A stretch of DNA of 64,000 bases, from NCBI GenBank assembly GCA_963649365.1, contig CAVJHQ010000001.1:1-64000 (forward strand), given 5' to 3'. The notes below the pieces were generated by a model. It searched no databases. It was not told where the DNA came from and saw only the letters and a list, made by a program, of their open reading frames with translations. The translations under genes were made by a program, and so were the position numbers. The first letter of the stretch is position 1. Each line of letters opens with the position of its first letter. This DNA is from Paratractidigestivibacter sp963649365. Lineage in GTDB: Bacteria > Actinomycetota > Coriobacteriia > Coriobacteriales > Atopobiaceae. Shown here piece by piece: positions 32,042 to 42,200 of this stretch.

Positions 32042-33334
32042 ATGAACGACTTCGCACCCCTTGAGGTCCCGACCCCGGCCGACACCCCCGAGGCCTTCGG
32101 CTTCGTGCCCTGCGAGGGAGGCGTGTGCGCCGCCGCCGGCATCAAGGCCGCGGGCGTCCACGCCGGCTTCCGCCGCGACCCCAACCGCCTCGACATGGCG
32201 CTCGTCGTCGCCGACGGGAAGTCCGTCGCCGCGGGCACCTTCACCACGAACCGCTTCTGCGCCGCGCCGGTGAGCGTCTCTCGCGAGCACGTGGCCGACG
32301 GCGCCGCCCGCGCCGTCATCCTGAACTCCGGCAACGCCAACGCCGCCACGGGCGAGCCCGGCCTCGCCACCGCGCGCCGGACCTGCGACTTCCTTGCCGA
32401 GAGGCTCGGCTGCGACGCCTCCGACGTGCTCGTGTGCTCCACCGGCGTCATCGGCCAGGAGCTCGATTTCGAGCCGTACGTCGAGGGCGTCCCCGCCGCG
32501 CTCGAGGCCCTCGCGGCCACGCCCGAGGCGGCCCACGACGCCGCCGTGGCCGTCATGACCACGGACACCGTGCCCAAGGAGGCGTCCTTCGCCGGCGAGG
32601 TGGCGGCCGCGGACGGCAGCTCCTACACCGTCCACGTGGGCGGCTTCGTCAAGGGCTCGGGCATGATCCAGCCCAACATGGCGACCATGCTGTGCGTGAT
32701 GTCCACCGACGCCGCGCTCACCGAGCAGGCCGCCCACGAGGCGCTTCTCGCCGCCGTCAAGCAGACCTTCAACAAGGTGACCGTGGACTCCGACACCTCC
32801 ACGAACGACACCGCGATCCTTCTTGCCACGGGCGCCGCCGCACCGGCCGGCGAGAGGATCGACGTCGACTCGCCCGCCTATCCCGCCTTCGCCGCGGCGC
32901 TCAAGGCCGTCTGCGGCGAGCTCGCGCGCAAGATCGCGGCCGACGGCGAGGGGTCGACCAAGCTCGTTACCGTGAACGTCCTCGGCGCCTCAGACGACGC
33001 CGCGGCCGACACGGTGGCGCGCTCCATCGCCAACTCGCCGCTGGTCAAGACCGCCATCTTCGGCCACGACGCCAACTGGGGCCGCGTGGCCGCCGCCGCA
33101 GGCAAGTGCGGCGTGCCCTTCGACCAGACGCGCGTGGACATCGACTTCATGGGTGTGCCCGTGTGCCGAGCCGGCCTCACCGTCCCCATGGACGAGGACG
33201 ACATGCTGCGCCGCTTCGAGGCCCCCGAGATCGACATCGTGGTCGACCTCCACGACGGCGACGCCGCGTGCCGCGTGTGGACCTGCGACCTCACGCACGA
33301 TTACGTGACCATCAACGGGGATTACCGCACCTGA
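32042..33334 (+). CDS. argJ: Glutamate N-acetyltransferase / amino-acid acetyltransferase
   Basis: 430 residues from ATG 32042 (an in-frame ATG at 32027 overlaps the GAGGA ribosome site). ArgJ cleaves itself before a Thr that becomes the nucleophile; the motif KGSGMIQPNMATML is intact, with the cut expected between its Ala and Thr. It moves the acetyl group from N-acetylornithine to glutamate, making the cyclic arginine pathway. This fits the absence of argE here. 78 bases after argC. Confidence 0.94.
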   Translation: MNDFAPLEVPTPADTPEAFGFVPCEGGVCAAAGIKAAGVHAGFRRDPNRLDMALVVADGKSVAAGTFTTNRFCAAPVSVSREHVADGAARAVILNSGNANAATGEPGLATARRTCDFLAERLGCDASDVLVCSTGVIGQELDFEPYVEGVPAALEALAATPEAAHDAAVAVMTTDTVPKEASFAGEVAAADGSSYTVHVGGFVKGSGMIQPNMATMLCVMSTDAALTEQAAHEALLAAVKQTFNKVTVDSDTSTNDTAILLATGAAAPAGERIDVDSPAYPAFAAALKAVCGELARKIAADGEGSTKLVTVNVLGASDDAAADTVARSIANSPLVKTAIFGHDANWGRVAAAAGKCGVPFDQTRVDIDFMGVPVCRAGLTVPMDEDDMLRRFEAPEIDIVVDLHDGDAACRVWTCDLTHDYVTINGDYRT

Positions 33335-33504
33335 TGCCTTGCCCGGTGCCCTATCTGGGGGTTCCAACCCGCGTCGCGTGCTTACGTACGCTTCCTTGGG
33401 ATTGTCGCCCCCCCGTCCGGGACACCGGGAAAGCCGCACAACAAAGATGCGGGGCTCTTCTCCCTGCATCATCTCCCCTGAATGGACAGTACGAAAGGCA
33501 TCAC

Positions 33505-34380
33505 ATGAAGAAGCGCGACATCCAGCAGCGCGACGCCGCGGCCGCCAAGGCCGACACCCTCATCGAGGCGTTGCCGTGGATCAACCAGATGAACGGCAAG
33601 ACGTTCGTCATCAAGTACGGCGGCTCGGCCATGGAGGACAAGGAGCTCTGCCAGCGCGTCGTCGCCGACATCGAGCTCATGAAGCTCATGGGCGTGCGCG
33701 TCGTGCTCGTCCACGGCGGCGGCAAGGCCATCAACGCCCTGCTCACGCGCCTCGACGTCCCCGTCAAGTTCAAGGACGGCCTGCGCGTGACCGACGACGA
33801 CACCATGGAGGCCGTGCGCGAGGTCCTCGTCGGCAAGGTCAACCAGGAGCTCGTCTGGGCCCTGAACGAGTACGGCCACAACGCCGTGGGCATCTCGGGC
33901 GCGGACGGCAAGACGCTCAAGGCCGAGGTCATCGACCCCGAGCTCGGCCGCGTCGGCCGCATCCGCGAGGTGGACACGAACCTGATCAACACCATCCTCG
34001 ACGACGGCTACATCCCGGTCGTCGCCTCGGTGGGCTGCGCGCCGGACGGCTTCCTCAACATCAACGCCGACGTCGCGGCCGGCAAGATCGCCGAGGCCAT
34101 GGGGGCCGACAAGCTCATCTACCTCACCGACGTCGACGGCCTGCTCGAGGACGTGTCCGACCCGGACAGCCTCATCGCGCAGATGACCCGCACCGAGACC
34201 CACGAGCTTCTCGACTCCGGCAAGCTCGACGGCGGCATGATCCCGAAGATCCGCTCCGTCGCCGAGGCGCTCGACGCGGGCGTCCAGCAGGTCGTCATCG
34301 TCAACGGCAAGGCCGACCACTCGCTGCTGCTCGAGATCTTCACCGACGCGGGCTGCGGCACCATGTTCACCCAGGACTAA
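33505..34380 (+). CDS. argB: Acetylglutamate kinase
   Basis: 291 residues of the amino-acid-kinase fold: VIKYGGSAMED, VLVHGGGKAIN, DGLRVTD and a C-terminal KLDGGMIPK segment with the catalytic-type Lys. It phosphorylates N-acetylglutamate and is usually the arginine feedback point; the N-terminal helix (about 25 residues before the first strand) is of the length seen in hexameric, arginine-sensitive enzymes. 170 bases after argJ, a gap with one small hairpin (33446-33470) and no promoter I can identify. Confidence 0.93.
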   Translation: MKKRDIQQRDAAAAKADTLIEALPWINQMNGKTFVIKYGGSAMEDKELCQRVVADIELMKLMGVRVVLVHGGGKAINALLTRLDVPVKFKDGLRVTDDDTMEAVREVLVGKVNQELVWALNEYGHNAVGISGADGKTLKAEVIDPELGRVGRIREVDTNLINTILDDGYIPVVASVGCAPDGFLNINADVAAGKIAEAMGADKLIYLTDVDGLLEDVSDPDSLIAQMTRTETHELLDSGKLDGGMIPKIRSVAEALDAGVQQVVIVNGKADHSLLLEIFTDAGCGTMFTQD

Positions 34381-34446
34381 CGAAGAGAAGCGGTTCTCGG
34401 CCGCTCGTATCGGGCGAGGACCGCGAGCTCCGGAAAGGATACGCGC

Positions 34447-35706
34447 ATGTCTGAGTTCTCCACCGTTCCCGCCGAGGTCAAGGCCCTCGACGAGCAGTAC
34501 CTGATGCCGACCTACGGTCGCCTGCCCGTCGAGTTCGTCCGCGGCTCGGGCGCCGTGCTCACCGACTCCGAGGGCAACGACTACCTCGACTTCCTCGGCG
34601 GCATCGGCTGCGCCTCCCTCGGCCACGCGAACCCCGTGGTCGCCGCCGCGCTGAAGGAGCAGGTCGACAAGGTCTGGCAGGTCGGCAACTACTACTACGT
34701 CGAGAACCGCGGCGAGCTGGCCAACGGCCTGTCGACCCTGCTCTCCCGCATCACCGACGAGTCCGGCCACGACACCGGCTCCACGGGCACCAAGTGGAAG
34801 ACCTTCTTCACCAACTCCGGCCTCGAGGCCAACGAGGGCGCCATCAAGCTCGCCCGTCGCTGGGGCGAGGTGAACCTCGACGGCGCCTACGGCGTGGTCT
34901 CCGCCAAGAAGTCCTTCCACGGCCGCTCGCTCGCGACGCTCGCCGCCACCGGCCAGGACGTCTTCCACGCCACCTTCCGCCCGATGCCCCAGGGCTTCGC
35001 GTCCGTGCCGCTGAACGACATCGAGGCCCTGCGCGCCTTCGTCGAGAGCCCGAGCGAGGAGTGCGGCCCCGTGTGCGCCGTCATCCTCGAGTGCGTCCAG
35101 GGCGAGGGCGGCGTGTGGCCGGCCGACTACGACTACCTGCGCGACGTTCGCGCCCTCTGTGACGAGAAGGGCCTGCTGCTCATCATCGACGAGGTGCAGA
35201 CCGGTTTCTACCGCTGCGGGTCGCCCTTCTGCTTCCAGCGCTCCGGCATCGTGCCCGATATCGTGAGCATGGCCAAGGGCATTGCCGACGGCTTCCCGAT
35301 GGGCGCCTTCGCCGCGCGCGCCGAGGTGGCCGACCTGCTGCACCCCGGCGACCACGGCTCGACCTTCGGCGGCAACGCGCTCGCCGTCGCGGCCGCCCGC
35401 GCCACCGTGGACGAGCTGCGTGAGCAGGACATGGGCGAGCACGTCATCGCAGTGGGCAAGCACCTGCGCCACCGCCTGCAGGCCATGCCGCACGTGACCG
35501 AGGTCCGCGGCCGCGGGCTTCTGCGCGGCGCCCAGCTCGACGTGCCCATCGCCAACGAGCTCGTGGACGAGGGCCTGGCCGCCGGCCTCGTTCTCAACCA
35601 CATCGGCGACTCCATCATCCGCTTCCTCCCGCCGCTGGTCATTACCCGCGAGCAGATCGACGAGGGCATGGACAAGCTCGAGGCGCTTATCAACAAGCTG
35701 GCGTAA
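34447..35706 (+). CDS. argD: Acetylornithine aminotransferase
   Basis: 419 residues, class III PLP aminotransferase. The PLP Lys is in SMAKGIADG, preceded by the IIDEVQTGF motif with its conserved Asp. It converts N-acetylglutamate semialdehyde to N-acetylornithine, fed by ArgC and returned to ArgJ. Last gene of the arginine cluster in the window; argF, argG and argH are not seen. Two hairpins follow. Confidence 0.93.
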   Translation: MSEFSTVPAEVKALDEQYLMPTYGRLPVEFVRGSGAVLTDSEGNDYLDFLGGIGCASLGHANPVVAAALKEQVDKVWQVGNYYYVENRGELANGLSTLLSRITDESGHDTGSTGTKWKTFFTNSGLEANEGAIKLARRWGEVNLDGAYGVVSAKKSFHGRSLATLAATGQDVFHATFRPMPQGFASVPLNDIEALRAFVESPSEECGPVCAVILECVQGEGGVWPADYDYLRDVRALCDEKGLLLIIDEVQTGFYRCGSPFCFQRSGIVPDIVSMAKGIADGFPMGAFAARAEVADLLHPGDHGSTFGGNALAVAAARATVDELREQDMGEHVIAVGKHLRHRLQAMPHVTEVRGRGLLRGAQLDVPIANELVDEGLAAGLVLNHIGDSIIRFLPPLVITREQIDEGMDKLEALINKLA

Positions 35707-35749
35707 GGCGCGAAGAAGCGCGTTCTTGCTCCTGAGCCTACGAATTGAG

Positions 35750-35777
35750 GGGCCCGGCTGGCTGCCGGGCCCTTCTT
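35750..35777 (+). terminator. Terminator after argD
   Basis: GGGCCCGGC pairs perfectly with GCCGGGCCC around a 5-base loop, followed by TTCTT. Confidence 0.7.
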
Positions 35778-35808
35778 GCTCGGAAATATGTTCCCGTCTT
35801 CATGCCCG

Positions 35809-35860
35809 ACAAGACAGGCGCGCCGGTACGTTTTCGGACGTACCGGCGCGCCTGTCTTGT
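35809..35860. repeat. 52-base perfect hairpin downstream of argD
   Basis: Two 23-base arms (35809-35831 and 35838-35860) are exact reverse complements around a 6-base TTTCGG loop. No T-run follows. The 457-base gap between argD and the PP2C gene otherwise holds only the terminator above and a stretch (35861-36163) in which I see nothing convincing. Confidence 0.75.
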
Positions 35861-36163
35861 TGTGCCGATGCCGGGTGTCCGTTGGCGGAAGTCTGACTGC
35901 GAAGCGGTTTGTGTTGACTCTGTGGAGAAGTGCCTGACGTGGACATCGGGCTCCGGCGCTGCGCTTCCTTGGCCCCGCGCCTTATCTACTTCGCTGCCTT
36001 CGACGTCACGTCCCGCTGTCGGCTTGGCGGTCGCTGCGCGTCGGGGTCCCGTCGGCCAAGCGTCGGCGTTCCGGAAGTTTGGGCTGCTACCCTCATGGGC
36101 CTACGCGTCGGCTGTCCAGCGGCGGCGCGCCTTATGGGAAACCCGGCCGGAGAGGGGGCTCGG

Positions 36164-37099
36164 ATGCATCGCGTGGCAGGGAGCTCTTTCGTCGGGGCGC
36201 GCAAGAGCGTGAACCAGGACGCGTACTGCGCGCTCTGTGCCCGCACGCCCTTCGGCGACGCCGCCCTCGTCGCCGTGTGCGACGGCGTCGGCGGCCTCTC
36301 GAGCGGCGAGCTCGCGAGCTCGGTGGCCGTCCGCGAGCTCTCGCGCTGGTTCGAGCAGGACTTCGCGGGAATCGTCGCCGGCCCCGGCGCCGGCCGCCCA
36401 GGCATCGCGGCGTGCCCCGTGCCGCGCGCAGACGCCTGGGTGGCCGTCGCGCAGGCGTCCTTGGAAAGCCTCGTCGGGGACCTCAACTCACGGATGCGCC
36501 GCTACGGCAGCGAGCTCAACGTGAGGCTCGGAACCACCTTGACGGCGCTCGTCGTCCACCGGGGGCGTTTTCTGGTCGCGCATGTGGGGGACTGCCGCGC
36601 CTACCGCTTGGGCGAGGAGGGCGCGGCGCAGCTCACGCGCGACCAGACGCTCATCCAGGCGGAGGTCGACGCGGGGCGCATCGGCGCCCGGGAGGCCCTG
36701 ACGCACCCAAAGGGCTCGGCGATCCTGCAGGCCGTGGGGGCATGCGACGCGGTGACCCCGGCGTTCACGCAGGGCACATGCCGCGCCGGCGAGCTCTTCC
36801 TCGTGTGCTCCGACGGCCTCTACCGCAGGCAGGGCGAGAGGGGAATCGAGGAGGCGCTCGCGCGCGCCGGCGACGCGGAGGACGAGCTTCTCGACGCGCT
36901 GGGCGACCTCACGGCGGCCGCGCTCGACGCGGGCGAGGGCGACAACATCACCGGGGTGCTCCTGCGTGTCGAGGGGCCTCTGCCGGACGCGCTGCCCGCA
37001 GGGGTCTGCTCGGCATCCTCCGCCGCGCCGCAGGCGGGGCAAGCGCCTGCCCTTCTCGCCGACGACGAGCCTACCCTTGCCTTGGGCGGGGGCGAGTAG
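36164..37099 (+). CDS. PP2C-family Ser/Thr protein phosphatase
   Basis: 311 residues from ATG 36164, which follows AGAGGGGG. Metal-binding and catalytic motifs of Stp/PstP enzymes are intact: RKSVNQDAY, VCDGVGG, GTTLTAL, HVGDCRAYRL, CSDGL and GEGDNITG. The C-terminal 40 residues are a low-complexity tail. It should reverse phosphorylation by the kinase encoded next, whose GTG start comes one base after this stop. Cytoplasmic. Confidence 0.9.
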   Translation: MHRVAGSSFVGARKSVNQDAYCALCARTPFGDAALVAVCDGVGGLSSGELASSVAVRELSRWFEQDFAGIVAGPGAGRPGIAACPVPRADAWVAVAQASLESLVGDLNSRMRRYGSELNVRLGTTLTALVVHRGRFLVAHVGDCRAYRLGEEGAAQLTRDQTLIQAEVDAGRIGAREALTHPKGSAILQAVGACDAVTPAFTQGTCRAGELFLVCSDGLYRRQGERGIEEALARAGDAEDELLDALGDLTAAALDAGEGDNITGVLLRVEGPLPDALPAGVCSASSAAPQAGQAPALLADDEPTLALGGGE

Positions 37100-37100
37100 C

Positions 37101-38891
37101 GTGGCGGGCATCGGCGAGCTCGTCGACGACAAGTACGAGATCCTCTCGCTCGTGGGCGAGGGCGGCATGTCGCGCGTCTACCTGGCCCGCGACCGGCGAC
37201 TGAACAAGCTATGGGCCGTCAAGGAGATCAACCGCGCGGCTGACGGCCCGGGCGGGGCGGTCGTGTCGCAGAGCCTCGTGGCGGAGGCGAACCTGCTCAA
37301 GCGTCTCGACCACCCGATGCTCCCGCGGGTCGTGGACATCGTCGAGGACGACCGCACCGTTCTCGTCGTCATGGACTACGTGGAGGGCAAATCGTTGAGG
37401 CGGGTCCTTCTCGAGACGGGCCGGCCGATGGATGAGCGCGCCGTCATCGACGTGGGCGCGCAGCTCTGCGACGTCCTCGGGTACCTGCACACAAGGAACC
37501 CGCCGATCATCTACAGGGACATGAAGCCCGGCAACGTCATGCTGCGCGAGGACGGCGCGGTCAAGCTCATAGACTTCGGTATAGCGCGCGAGTACAAGGA
37601 GGCCGCCCTCGCGGACACGAGCATCCTCGGCACGCGCGGCTACGCGGCGCCCGAGCAGTTCGCCCGCGGCGCTCAGACGGACGCCCGCTCCGACGTCTAT
37701 TCGCTCGGCGTCACGCTCTATGCGCTCGCGACGGGCCGCTCGCCGGCCGACGAGGCGTTCCTCAGGCCGCTTCGAGAGGTCGACCCGAGGCTTTCGGAGG
37801 GACTCGAGATCATCGTAGCCAAGGCCACGCGGGCAAACCCGGGCGAGCGCTACCAGAGCTGCGCCCAGATGCGCCATGACCTCCTGAACCACGAGAAGCT
37901 CACCGAGGGATATCGGCAGGGGCTGAGGCGCAGGCTCAGGCGCTTCAACCTGCTGCGAGGTCTCGCTGCGGCGCTCGGCGCGGCGGCCGTCGCGTGCCTC
38001 GTCTCGTCGTTCGCGCTCAAGCGCGCCACCTACGAGGCCAGGCTCGCCGACGCGCGGGCCGCGAGCGCCCTCGCGGAGGCGGACGGCATATCAGAGGCCG
38101 AGGAGAGGTGCATGCTCGCCGTCGAGGCCGACCCGGCGAGGCCGGAGGCGTATGCCGAGCTCGTCGGCAACGTGTACAAGGCGGACCAGCGCTTCTCGAT
38201 GGAGGAGTCCGCGCGCCTCCAGGCGCTCATGGACCGGCGCCGGGCGAGCATCCAGCGATCGCCGGGCTACGCGAAGCTCTGCTACGACGTCGGCATCCTG
38301 TACTACGTCTATTTCGAGCAGACGGGGGAGGGCGAGGAGCGGCCCTACGCCGCGAGCGCCGGCGCCCAGGCGGCCCAGTGGTTCGGGCTCGCCGCCGACG
38401 CCTACGACGAGCGCTCGGCGGCCGGCGCGGCCTGCGCGCTCACGCCTTCGGAGAGAAGGTCGGCCGAGGCCTACGCGGTCATCGGGGAGTTCTACCGCAG
38501 GCTGGCGCAGGCGACGCTCGAGGGTAGCGAGGGGCTGGTCTACGAAGAGTACTGGGGCTCGCTCGTGGACGCGCTCCGGGGCCTGTCCGACGACGATCCC
38601 GTGATGGTGCGCCTGCGGCTCTGCTCGCTCATCCAGGCCGCGGTCTCGTCGCCGACCCATCTCGGCGGTTTCCGCCGGGCGGGCGTGGGGCGCGAGGCCG
38701 CCGAGGGGCTCCTCGCGGAGGCGGTCGGCGCGGCGCGCTCGCTTGCCGACGAGGCCGCGCCCAGCGAGAGGGCCCGCGCGCTCTGCGCCTCGGTCGTCTC
38801 GGGCGAGGCGCAGGCCACGGCCAACATAGAGGCGGTCTACGGCGGCGCCGGGGCGCGGGCATGGGCTACCGAAACCGGTGACGCGCCGTGA
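37101..38891 (+). CDS. Membrane-bound Ser/Thr protein kinase with non-PASTA extracytoplasmic domain
   Basis: 596 residues from GTG 37101. Kinase domain about residues 10-270: glycine loop GEGGMSRVY, AVKEI, catalytic loop IIYRDMKPGN (Tyr replaces the usual His of HRD), DFGIARE and YAAPEQ. One membrane helix lies near 284-305, then about 290 extracytoplasmic residues, helical and repeat-like in a TPR-like way, with no PASTA repeats. It is coupled to the PP2C phosphatase upstream and to two envelope proteins downstream, likely substrates or partners. Confidence 0.88.
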   Translation: MAGIGELVDDKYEILSLVGEGGMSRVYLARDRRLNKLWAVKEINRAADGPGGAVVSQSLVAEANLLKRLDHPMLPRVVDIVEDDRTVLVVMDYVEGKSLRRVLLETGRPMDERAVIDVGAQLCDVLGYLHTRNPPIIYRDMKPGNVMLREDGAVKLIDFGIAREYKEAALADTSILGTRGYAAPEQFARGAQTDARSDVYSLGVTLYALATGRSPADEAFLRPLREVDPRLSEGLEIIVAKATRANPGERYQSCAQMRHDLLNHEKLTEGYRQGLRRRLRRFNLLRGLAAALGAAAVACLVSSFALKRATYEARLADARAASALAEADGISEAEERCMLAVEADPARPEAYAELVGNVYKADQRFSMEESARLQALMDRRRASIQRSPGYAKLCYDVGILYYVYFEQTGEGEERPYAASAGAQAAQWFGLAADAYDERSAAGAACALTPSERRSAEAYAVIGEFYRRLAQATLEGSEGLVYEEYWGSLVDALRGLSDDDPVMVRLRLCSLIQAAVSSPTHLGGFRRAGVGREAAEGLLAEAVGAARSLADEAAPSERARALCASVVSGEAQATANIEAVYGGAGARAWATETGDAP

Positions 38892-39283
38892 GCGGCCCGG
38901 AGGTCCTCAAGGCCGCGGGCATCGCCTTGGCGACGCTCGCGGGCGTCTGCGCGGCCCTCTCGGCGCGGGCCTACCGTCTGCTGGACATACGGGGCGTGCG
39001 CGCGGACCTCGCCGGGTGTGGCAAGACCCGCGCGGATGCGAGCGCCTGCGCGGCGAGAACGGCCTCTTGGAATCCGCGCCGTCCCCTGCGTGCCGTGGAG
39101 CCGGAGGCGGGGCGCAGGCGCGGGGAGGCCGGCCCCAACACGGGGCCGCGGGCAGCCGACGGGCCGACTTCGGAAGCGACGTCCGCCGCCGGCGGGGGCG
39201 GCCCCGCATGTTTCGTCGTCATGCACAAAGAGATCGTCGCGAGCCGCGCCGATGGTTTGGAGGTCAAGCGCCATGGGAACTAG
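38888..39283 (+). CDS. Small membrane protein in the kinase operon
   Basis: 131 residues from GTG 38888, overlapping the kinase stop by four bases. An N-terminal hydrophobic segment (AAGIALATLAGVCAALSA) suggests a membrane anchor or signal. The rest is Arg/Ala/Gly-rich, low in complexity and resembles no family I know. Its end overlaps the start of the Ig-like protein gene by 11 bases. Codon use is less constrained than in its neighbours, so it may be fast-evolving; it could even be a non-functional frame, but the overlaps at both ends argue for a real gene. Confidence 0.5.
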   Translation: MSGPEVLKAAGIALATLAGVCAALSARAYRLLDIRGVRADLAGCGKTRADASACAARTASWNPRRPLRAVEPEAGRRRGEAGPNTGPRAADGPTSEATSAAGGGGPACFVVMHKEIVASRADGLEVKRHGN

Positions 39284-42200
39284 GAGAGACCGGAATCACG
39301 ATGCCCGCGCCGCGTGCGCACGGGCGCTTCTTGCCGCCGCGCTCCTCGCGCTGGCATGCGCCGCCGTGCCGGTCCTCGCGTCGCCGGCCTCGGCGCCCGG
39401 CGACGCAGGGGGCTTCGCCGGGGAGGCCGCTGACAGCCGGGGGAGCGGCGGTCAGCCGCCGTTCGCCCCCGTGATAACGTTCGACTACGGCCCCGACGAT
39501 CCCGAGCCGAGCAACGGCCGCTATTACGCGGCGGCCCGGTCCGTGACCATCGAGGCCGTGGCCGACGGGTTCGACGAGGAACGCGCCCGTATCGAGACGA
39601 CGGGGACCGTCCGGAAGGGCGAAGGCGGCTCTGAGTGGGCGAAGGAGGGCTCGCGCTTCCTCGCCACGGTTACGTTTCCCGACGACGGCCGGCACTCGCT
39701 GCGCGTCTCGGTGCGCGACGCCGCGGGCCACGAGGTCTTCAAGATGGACTCCTTCGTCATCGACGCCACGCCCCCGGAGATGACGGTCGCCTTCGGGGAC
39801 GATGCCCGGGCAGGGTCGTGCCTTGCCCAGGAGCGCACCGCGGTCGTCACGGTGCGCGACGCGAGCTTCGACGAGCGCCTCGTGCAGGTCTCGGACAGCG
39901 GGGACGAGGGCTCGGTCTCCGAGGTCAGGTGGACCGCCGACGGCAAAGACGGGCACAAGGGCACCATTACCTTCAAGAACTCGGCCGCGGCGCATCGGTT
40001 GGTCGTCGAGGCGACGGACCTCGCGGGCAACCGCGCCCGCATCCTCGACGGGCAGGGGAGGGAATCGTCGCGCTACGACTCCGGCGGGTTCTACGTGGAC
40101 ACCGTCGACCCATCGGTGGAGATAACCCAGGATATGCCCCCGACCAACGTCCACGACGGCGTCGAGTACTTCAACGAGGGGGTCACGGTGAGCATCGCCG
40201 TCGTGGACGACCACCTGGACCCGGAGTCCTCGCGGGTCGAGCTCGCGGGAGGCTGCTCCCAGACGGAGTGGGAGCGCGACGAGGCCGACGCGCGCCGATG
40301 GGTAAAGAAGGTCTCCTTTGCCGAGGGCGGCGGCAACCGCGTGGATGTCGTGGCCGTCGACAAGGCGGGGAGAACGGCACGCTCGGGCTGCTCGTACGGC
40401 CCGTTTACCGTTGACGCGACCGCGCCTGAGGTCACGGGCGCCCGCATGAGCGCCGACGCGGCGAACAGCTACCCGGACGGCTCCTGGTTCTACGCTCGCC
40501 CCGCGTCGCTCATTGTGGACGTCTCCGACGAGGCCGGGCTCTGGTCCGTGGACGTCGTCGACGCCGGCGACGGGTTCTATGGCCGCAGCGTGCTCGCGCC
40601 CGACAAGGCCGTCGCGGGGCAGGCGAGAATGACGGCGACCGTAGAGCTCGCCGAGGGCCGCGCGCTCGACCGGGACGTCTATATCCGGGTCGTCGACCTC
40701 GCCAAGAACGAGCGGGTCTGGAGCCTCTCGCCGCGCGGCACGGCGCGCGTCGCCTCCGAGGCCGAGGTCGAGAACGTCTCGGTCCTTCCTGCGCAGGAGG
40801 CTCATCCCGAGGCGTTGGTGCTCGACCTCTCGGCCCCGGGCGTCGGGCTGTCGGGCGCCGAAGAGGGGGCGTATTACAACTCCGCCTGCGTCGTCTCGCT
40901 CACGGTGGACGAGCTTAACCTGCCGTTTCTTCTGGGGCACGACCCGGGACAGGCGGTCCTGAGCGTACATAAGCTCGCCGGGGATTCCGGGGGCGCCGCG
41001 TCCTCGTGGGGCCGCGCGGCGCGCGACCTCTCGATCGCGGGCCTGGACGCCCTGACGTTCGTGGATTCCCGGGGGAAACGCATCGCGTACAGCCGCTACG
41101 GCCTGGCCGAGACGCTCTTCGAGGACGGGCATTACTCGGTCGAGGCCCGGGTGAGCGACCCGGCCGGCAATGTGGGCGCCGCGCGCATCGGGGAGTTCAC
41201 CATCGACGCGACGCCCCCGTCCGTGCAGGTGAGCTTCGACAACGAGGACGCCCGCAACGGAAAGTACTACCGGGCCCCGCGCACCGCGACCGTCAGCGTC
41301 GTCGAGCACAACTTCGACGCTTCCCTCATCGACGTCGAGACGGACGGTGCGGTCGGCGCGTGGTCGGGCGACGGCGACGTACATACCCTCGAGGTCGTGT
41401 TCGCGGCCGACGGCGCGCATCGCCTCCGCGTCGCCGGCAAGGACAAGGCGGGCAACGCCCTTGAGCCGTACGAGGCCGATGAGTTCGTGGTCGACCTTAC
41501 GCCGCCGACCGTGGCGATAACCGGCGTGGAGGACTCCTGCGCCTACAACGGGGAGGCGGCGCCGCGGATCGACTTCGCCGACGAGGCGAACCTGGACGCG
41601 GACGGGGTTTCCTGGGAGGTCGTCGGCAGCAGGAACGGGGAGGTCTCTTGGCCGGGAGTGGTGGCCTCCGAGGGCCTCTCGGGGACGGCGCGCCTCGAGG
41701 ACCTGGCCCATGGGGAGGCCTCCGACGATATCTACACCTTGACGGCCCGCGCGGTCGACCTGGCCGGCAACGAGGCCGTGGCCGCGGTCACGTTCTCCGT
41801 CAACCGCTGCGGCTCGACGTTTCGCGTGGCCGACCCCGACGCGCTGGCGGAAAACGGCGGCTACCTTTCCGCGGCCCGGCCCGTCGCCTTCGAGGAGATC
41901 AACGTCTCGGGAGTGGCCATGGGGAACCATGCGGTCGTCGTCACCTGCGGGGCCGAGGTGAATGAGCTTCAGCTGACCGAGGGCCCGGGATCCACGGGCT
42001 ACTCTGTCGAGGAAGGGACGTCGGGCGCCGACGGCACGCGCGGATGGAGCGTATGCCGCTACACCGTCGCCGCGGGCAACTTCGCGCGCGACGGCCGCTA
42101 TCACGTGAGCGTCCGGTCCCGCGACCGCGCAGGCAACGTCAACTCGAGCTCGAGCTTCTTCGACAGGGAGAGCGGAGCCGAGTCCTCGGCGGAGGCCGAG

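Noticed and set aside
35930..36163. An N-terminal extension of the PP2C protein from an upstream start
   Set aside because: The family begins at the residues after 36164, where an AGAGGGGG ribosome site is well spaced; the extension has no similarity to anything and no ribosome site.
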